16,883 nucleotides of DNA from contig CAZGIC010000047.1 in NCBI GenBank assembly GCA_964526435.1, forward strand, positions 1-16,883, written 5' to 3'. A program made the position numbers and the translations under genes. Under the pieces are notes generated by a model, which saw only the letters and a list, made by a program, of their open reading frames with translations, had not been told where the DNA came from and did no database searches. Position 1 is the first letter of the stretch. The number at the start of each line of letters is the position of its first letter. The stretch comes from Gallispira sp964526435. GTDB lineage: Bacteria > Bacillota > Clostridia > Lachnospirales > CAG-274. Shown piece by piece: positions 13,723 through 16,883 of the stretch.

Positions 13723-13925
13723 ATTTTACAAATCCACATACACAACGCTATTCCCATTATCTTCAACAACNNNNNNNNNNNNNNNNNNNNNNNNNNNNNN
13801 NNNNNNNNNNNNNNNNNNNNNNNNNNNNNNNNNNNNNNNNNNNNNNNNNNNNNNNNNNNNNNNNNNNNNNCTCACTCATTTTACAAATCCACATACACAA
13901 CGCTATTCCCATTATCTTCAACAAC
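13716..13925. other. Assembly gap (100 N) flanked by an identical 55-base duplication
   Basis: Positions 13771-13870 are N. The 55 bases before the gap (13716-13770) are identical to the 55 bases after it (13871-13925). The two contig ends therefore overlap by exactly 55 bases, the size of a common assembler k-mer, and the Ns are most likely a placeholder. The left copy repeats the 3' end of the YbaK/ProX gene. Confidence 0.9.
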
Positions 13926-14369
13926 TTTCAGCAAATCTTCAAATTTAAGCCACACAGTAGCAGTATTTTCATTAGGATGAAAACCAACCTTTTCATCACC
14001 TATAAGATCTCTGTCAAACACAAGCTCAACCTTACACTCACTGTCATTTAAAATACCGAAAGGACTAACAGACCCCTGTGTCAGCTTAAGACATCTTTCA
14101 AGTCTTTCAGCAGAGCCAAAGCTCAGTCTGCTTGAACCGATCTGTTCCCTTACGCTTTTAAGGTCAACTTCCTTATGCTCAGGAGCCACAAGAAGAAAAT
14201 GCCTCTTACCGCTTCCATCTCTTAAAAACAAATTTTTGCACCCTGTCCCCTTATCAAATATACCAAGCTTGTCCACTTCTTCAATAGTAAAAGCCGCCTG
14301 GTGTTCATCAACCTCATATGTAATGCCAAGCTCATCAAGCTTGTCATACACCTGTTTTTTAACGTCCAT
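13881..14369 (-). CDS. YbaK/ProX-type prolyl-tRNA editing deacylase
   Basis: The protein belongs to the YbaK/aminoacyl-tRNA synthetase-associated domain family; ProX-type members are free-standing enzymes that hydrolyse mischarged tRNA-Pro, mostly Ala-tRNA-Pro. Visible family features are TGCKNLFLRD with its conserved Lys (about residue 45), the GSVSPFGILND loop near residue 100 and VGFHPNENTATVWL near 128-141. The start is taken at ATG 14369 (162 residues) because AGGAG lies 8 nt upstream of it; the ATG at 14375 is only 2 nt from that site. The gene is complete, although its last bases are repeated on the far side of the assembly gap. It has its own promoter. Confidence 0.88.
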   Translation of the reverse strand: MDVKKQVYDKLDELGITYEVDEHQAAFTIEEVDKLGIFDKGTGCKNLFLRDGSGKRHFLLVAPEHKEVDLKSVREQIGSSRLSFGSAERLERCLKLTQGSVSPFGILNDSECKVELVFDRDLIGDEKVGFHPNENTATVWLKFEDLLKVVEDNGNSVVYVDL

Positions 14370-14425
14370 TTTCATTTCTCCTTTTCAAATATTTCAGGGC
14401 ACACCCGTCCTTTTATTTCACAGCA

Positions 14426-14438
14426 AAGGCAGTGCCTT
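14426..14438 (-). other. Small hairpin in the leader of the YbaK/ProX gene
   Basis: A 5-bp AAGGC/GCCTT inverted repeat with a 3-nt loop lies in the transcribed leader between the promoter at 14464-14492 and the start codon. No T run follows, so it is not a terminator. Function unknown. Confidence 0.3.
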
Positions 14439-14463
14439 AATTTAATCATATCCTCTGACAAAC

Positions 14464-14492
14464 AGTATACAGCAGCAACACATATTTTTCAA
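14464..14492 (-). promoter_or_regulatory. Sigma-A type promoter of the YbaK/ProX gene
   Basis: On the minus strand the boxes are TTGAAA (14492-14487) and TATACT (14469-14464), spaced by 17 nt. The -35 box lies 2 nt past the stop codon of the upstream channel gene, so the deacylase can be expressed independently with a leader of about 85 nt. Confidence 0.75.
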
Positions 14493-14494
14493 CA

Positions 14495-15160
14495 TTATTC
14501 TTTGTCTTTTTTCGTTATTTCATTAATAATGCTTGCCGTTATGATTCCCGACGGAAGAGCAATAAGAGTAATTCCCATTACAGCCGTTATCATACTTACA
14601 AGCCTTCCGCATAAAGTTTTCGGATATATATCACCGTAACCTACAGTAGTGAGAGAAATTACAGCCCAGTACACAGCTTCAAAAAAATTGTCAAAACTGC
14701 TTTTTTCTGCATTAAACATAAACAGAGCCGTTATAAATATATATCCCCCTGCCACAAAAAGCACCTTAAACAAAATGCCTTTTATCATATTATATATGTC
14801 ATCAATACAGGTGAAAAAATCCATATACCTTAATATTTTAAATATTCTGAAAACCCTGAATATTTTACCCACAGGCAAAAGTGAAATCAAATCGATCACA
14901 GCACCCAGAGTAAAAGGATATATAACAAAACTTATTCTTCCCCTACCTATTATATAGTCGCTTACAATAAATCTCAGCACATAGTCAATTGCAAGAACAG
15001 CAACAGTTGCCCTTTCCATAATATAAAAGCTTGACAGTTCTCTTTTAAACATAAGGGGAACTATACTTATTACTGCAACAGTGCTTATAAACACATCATA
15101 AAAATAATTAATGTCCCTTTTATCGGATTTTTTAATGAGATTATATATTCTCTCACGCAT
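14495..15160 (-). CDS. Voltage-gated K+ channel homologue (six-helix)
   Basis: The 221-residue membrane protein has the full voltage-gated K+ channel layout in compact form: S1 (about 18-36), S2 (46-66), S3 (77-95, with Asp90 and the DLISLLP motif), S4 with basic residues every third position (Lys99, Arg102, Arg105, Lys108, Arg111), S5 (127-149), pore helix (159-170), the selectivity filter TTVGYGD (171-177) and S6 (185-212) with a PSG hinge. There is no cytoplasmic RCK or cyclic-nucleotide domain. Voltage-dependent K+ conduction is inferred from these residues. It lies upstream of the deacylase gene on the same strand and is divergent from the VTC-domain gene. Confidence 0.9.
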   Translation of the reverse strand: MRERIYNLIKKSDKRDINYFYDVFISTVAVISIVPLMFKRELSSFYIMERATVAVLAIDYVLRFIVSDYIIGRGRISFVIYPFTLGAVIDLISLLPVGKIFRVFRIFKILRYMDFFTCIDDIYNMIKGILFKVLFVAGGYIFITALFMFNAEKSSFDNFFEAVYWAVISLTTVGYGDIYPKTLCGRLVSMITAVMGITLIALPSGIITASIINEITKKDKE

Positions 15161-15433
15161 AGAATCACCCTTTTTAGTATGCCCTTTTAAATTTATTATA
15201 TTTATTAAATTTGTAAAATTTATGTTAAATCTAATTCTTTTTTAATTTTTATTCAATGACTATTTAATTTTAAAACACTATACTAATACACACAACAGAT
15301 AAATAAATTGAAACCTCCTTTGTTGACACTGTCTGTTACAAACAGTCCTCTCTTTTAAAGAGAGAGGGCTGACTGACAGTCAAACCGAAGGACAATAACT
15401 TTAAATATTGATTGTAATGAAAGGGGAATACAT
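15161..15433. other. Divergent AT-rich spacer
   Basis: The 273-nt region separates the channel gene from the VTC-domain gene. The half near the channel is almost pure A/T and includes an AAATTTA/TAAATTT inverted repeat. The other half holds the palindromic element at 15328-15380. A TATACT box at 15279-15284 (plus strand) might serve the VTC gene but lacks a good -35 box, and no convincing promoter was found for the channel gene. No coding frame is seen. Confidence 0.5.
15328..15380. repeat. Composite palindromic element upstream of the VTC-domain gene
   Basis: Outer arms ACTGTC (15328-15333) and GACAGT (15375-15380) enclose two inner palindromes: CTGTT/AACAG over a 3-nt loop and CTCTCTTT/AAAGAGAG at 15348-15364. 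The nested cloverleaf-like plan resembles the repeats at 101-275 and 13557-13600, but the sequences differ. It may be a repeat element or a leader structure of the downstream operon. Confidence 0.5.
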
Positions 15434-16171
15434 ATGTCTAAAGAAGTTTTCAGCAGGACAGAAGAAAAATATATAATCACAAAATCATTATACGAAGAAA
15501 TAGTAAAGGACCTTCAGGGTAAAATGGAAGCAGACGGCTACAGCAAAAACGGAAGCTTTTATCAGATATGCAATATATACTATGATACATATGATAACAA
15601 CCTTATAAGAACATCTTTACAAAAGCCTAAATATAAGGAAAAGGTTCGTCTTCGTTCCTATGGCACACCAAACAAGAAATCAATAGTATTTCTTGAAATA
15701 AAGAAAAAATTTAAGGGCTGTGTTTATAAAAGAAGATCAGAATTTACACTTGAGGAAGCTTACAATTTTGCAGCTACAGGCGAAACTCCTATAATAAAGG
15801 ATTATATGAATCCTCAGATTATAAAGGAATTAAGCTATGCAATTAAAATATACAATCTTATGCCAAAAGTTTTCTTAGCTTATCAGAGAAGAGCATTTTT
15901 CGGCATTGAAGATAACGAATTCAGAGTAACTTTTGACAGAAACATTATATCAAGACGTGAAGACGTAGGACTTGAACACGGTGTTTTCGGAGAAAGAGTA
16001 ATACCTGAAGATGAAATGATAATGGAAGTTAAATACGGCGAAAGAATGCCTCTTTGGTTTATAGAGATTTTAAGAAAACACAATCTCACTAAATCAAGTT
16101 TTTCAAAATACGGTACTGAGTATATAAAATATATTAAAAAAGGATACAGGGAGGTCAAAAAATATGCTTAA
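15434..16171 (+). CDS. VTC-domain polyphosphate polymerase-like protein
   Basis: The 245-residue cytosolic protein matches the VTC domain, the catalytic fold of the yeast polyphosphate polymerase Vtc4, which makes polyphosphate from ATP inside a beta-barrel tunnel. Tunnel-type charged motifs are seen in order: RTEEKY (8-13), NIYYDT (47-52), KVRLRSYG (70-77), FLEIKKK (86-92), Arg100-Arg101, YQRRAF (150-155), RVTFDR (164-169), MEVKYG (197-202) and SFSKYG (222-227). There is no signal peptide or membrane segment. The start has AAAGGGG 7 nt upstream. It overlaps the DUF4956-type gene by 8 nt. Activity in bacteria is inferred from the family; metal- and ATP-dependence would be expected. Confidence 0.88.
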   Translation: MSKEVFSRTEEKYIITKSLYEEIVKDLQGKMEADGYSKNGSFYQICNIYYDTYDNNLIRTSLQKPKYKEKVRLRSYGTPNKKSIVFLEIKKKFKGCVYKRRSEFTLEEAYNFAATGETPIIKDYMNPQIIKELSYAIKIYNLMPKVFLAYQRRAFFGIEDNEFRVTFDRNIISRREDVGLEHGVFGERVIPEDEMIMEVKYGERMPLWFIEILRKHNLTKSSFSKYGTEYIKYIKKGYREVKKYA

Positions 16172-16832
16172 TAATGTTTCTGACACTTTATACTCAAACA
16201 CATTAGCCATTGAAACAATGGTAATAGCCTTTATACTTGGCTTACTTATTACATTCACCTATATGTTTACGGCAGAAAGAGAGGACTATAATAACAGTCT
16301 TTGCTACACTCTTGTTATAGTTCCCGTTGTTGCAGCAGTTGTTATAATGCTTATAGGCAACAGCATTGCAGCAGCCTTAAGTATCAGCGGAGCCTTTGCT
16401 CTTGTAAGATTCAGAAGTGAGCCTGGCAGTCCCAAGAATATTGCCTATATATTTGCAACAGTTGCAATAGGTCTTGCATGCGGAATAAGTTATTATATCT
16501 GTGCAATTATATTTACAATATTCCTTTGCCTGATAATGATAATTCTTACAAAGCTCAACTTTGGCGGTTCAGGTGTAATGAAAAGACGCCTTAAAATTTT
16601 AGTACCTGAAAGCCTTGACTTTGAAGGTGCTTTCGATGAACTCATTGATAAATATTCTATTTCTCACAGGCTTGTTAAAGTATCCACTCTTGATCTTGGA
16701 AGTATTTACGAGCTTGACTATAAGCTGATCATGAAAAATGACACAGCTACAAAGGAATTTATCGACGAGCTGAGATGCAGAAACGGAAACCTTTCCGTAT
16801 CTCTTCTCCTTGATGCAAAAACAGATTTTTAA
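16164..16832 (+). CDS. DUF4956-type integral membrane protein
   Basis: The 222-residue protein has about four to five membrane segments in its first 130 residues (roughly 17-36, 47-64, 65-82, 92-107 and 108-129) and the conserved SGAFALVRFRSEPGSPKN stretch (75-92). A soluble C-terminal domain (about 140-222) shows a strand-helix-strand pattern resembling ACT-like folds. It matches the DUF4956 family, whose members frequently adjoin VTC-domain genes; no function is established. GGGAGG inside the end of the VTC gene lies before the ATG, and the 8-nt overlap (ATGCTTAA) implies coupled translation. A joint role, such as membrane handling of polyphosphate, is an inference. Confidence 0.83.
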   Translation: MLNNVSDTLYSNTLAIETMVIAFILGLLITFTYMFTAEREDYNNSLCYTLVIVPVVAAVVIMLIGNSIAAALSISGAFALVRFRSEPGSPKNIAYIFATVAIGLACGISYYICAIIFTIFLCLIMIILTKLNFGGSGVMKRRLKILVPESLDFEGAFDELIDKYSISHRLVKVSTLDLGSIYELDYKLIMKNDTATKEFIDELRCRNGNLSVSLLLDAKTDF

Positions 16833-16835
16833 ATT

Positions 16836-16861
16836 TTTTCATAACAATTTTTCATAACAAA
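16836..16861. repeat. Tandem 13-nt direct repeat
   Basis: TTTTTCATAACAA occurs twice back to back, directly after the stop of the DUF4956-type gene. No hairpin terminator is visible before the window ends. Confidence 0.8.
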
Positions 16862-16883
16862 TCCTTTCAAAAAAGAGCTTACC

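Noticed and set aside
13592..13948. Open frame on the plus strand crossing the N run
   Set aside because: It consists of low-complexity sequence, unknown bases and the antisense of the deacylase gene end; it has no ribosome binding site.
15323..15351. Perfect TTGACA -35 box upstream of the VTC-domain gene
   Set aside because: The sequence 17 nt downstream is TCCTCT, not a -10 box, and the site overlaps the palindromic element.

Overview
The window comes from a low-GC Gram-positive genome, most likely a gut-type member of the Clostridia (Bacillota). Signs are the S10-spc gene order, a zinc-binding S14 of the short type, a zinc-ribbon adenylate kinase, a KOW-domain gene between map and infA, near-consensus AGGAGG ribosome binding sites throughout, and GTG/TTG starts. 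No species is named. The sequence is a draft assembly: it holds a run of 100 Ns flanked on both sides by the same 55 bases.

Positions 309-13471, minus strand, are one long ribosomal protein cluster. It begins at a sigma-A type promoter (13443-13471) backed by three phased A-tracts, followed by a GC-richer leader of about 250 nt that can fold. The genes are rpsJ, rplC, rplD, rplW, rplB, rpsS, rplV, rpsC, rplP, rpmC, rpsQ, rplN, rplX, rplE, rpsN, rpsH, rplF, rplR, rpsE, rpmD, rplO, secY, adk, map, a KOW-domain gene, infA and rpmJ. Spacing is tight (1-nt TAATG overlaps at five junctions, a 4-nt overlap at infA-rpmJ). Three long spacers stand out: rpsJ-rplC (185 nt), rplW-rplB (185 nt) and secY-adk (125 nt), and each contains several inverted repeats. 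The usual continuation rpsM-rpsK-rpsD-rpoA-rplQ is absent. A hairpin that overlaps the rpmJ stop codon, then a cluster of palindromic repeats (101-275), fill the end of the window.

Positions 13450-13880 hold a palindromic repeat, a homopyrimidine/homopurine low-complexity tract and the assembly gap. Upstream of these, also on the minus strand, are a YbaK/ProX-type tRNA-editing deacylase with its own good promoter and a complete six-helix voltage-gated K+ channel homologue. Across a 273-nt divergent spacer with a further palindromic element, two plus-strand genes overlap by 8 nt: a VTC-domain polyphosphate-polymerase-like protein and a DUF4956-type membrane protein. These look like one functional unit, possibly polyphosphate related, that may continue past the window edge.

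The most interesting material is non-coding: the rpsJ leader with alternative pairings and a possible leader peptide, the structured spacers inside the S10 operon, and the early end of the cluster after rpmJ. The VTC-DUF4956 pair is the least understood protein module.
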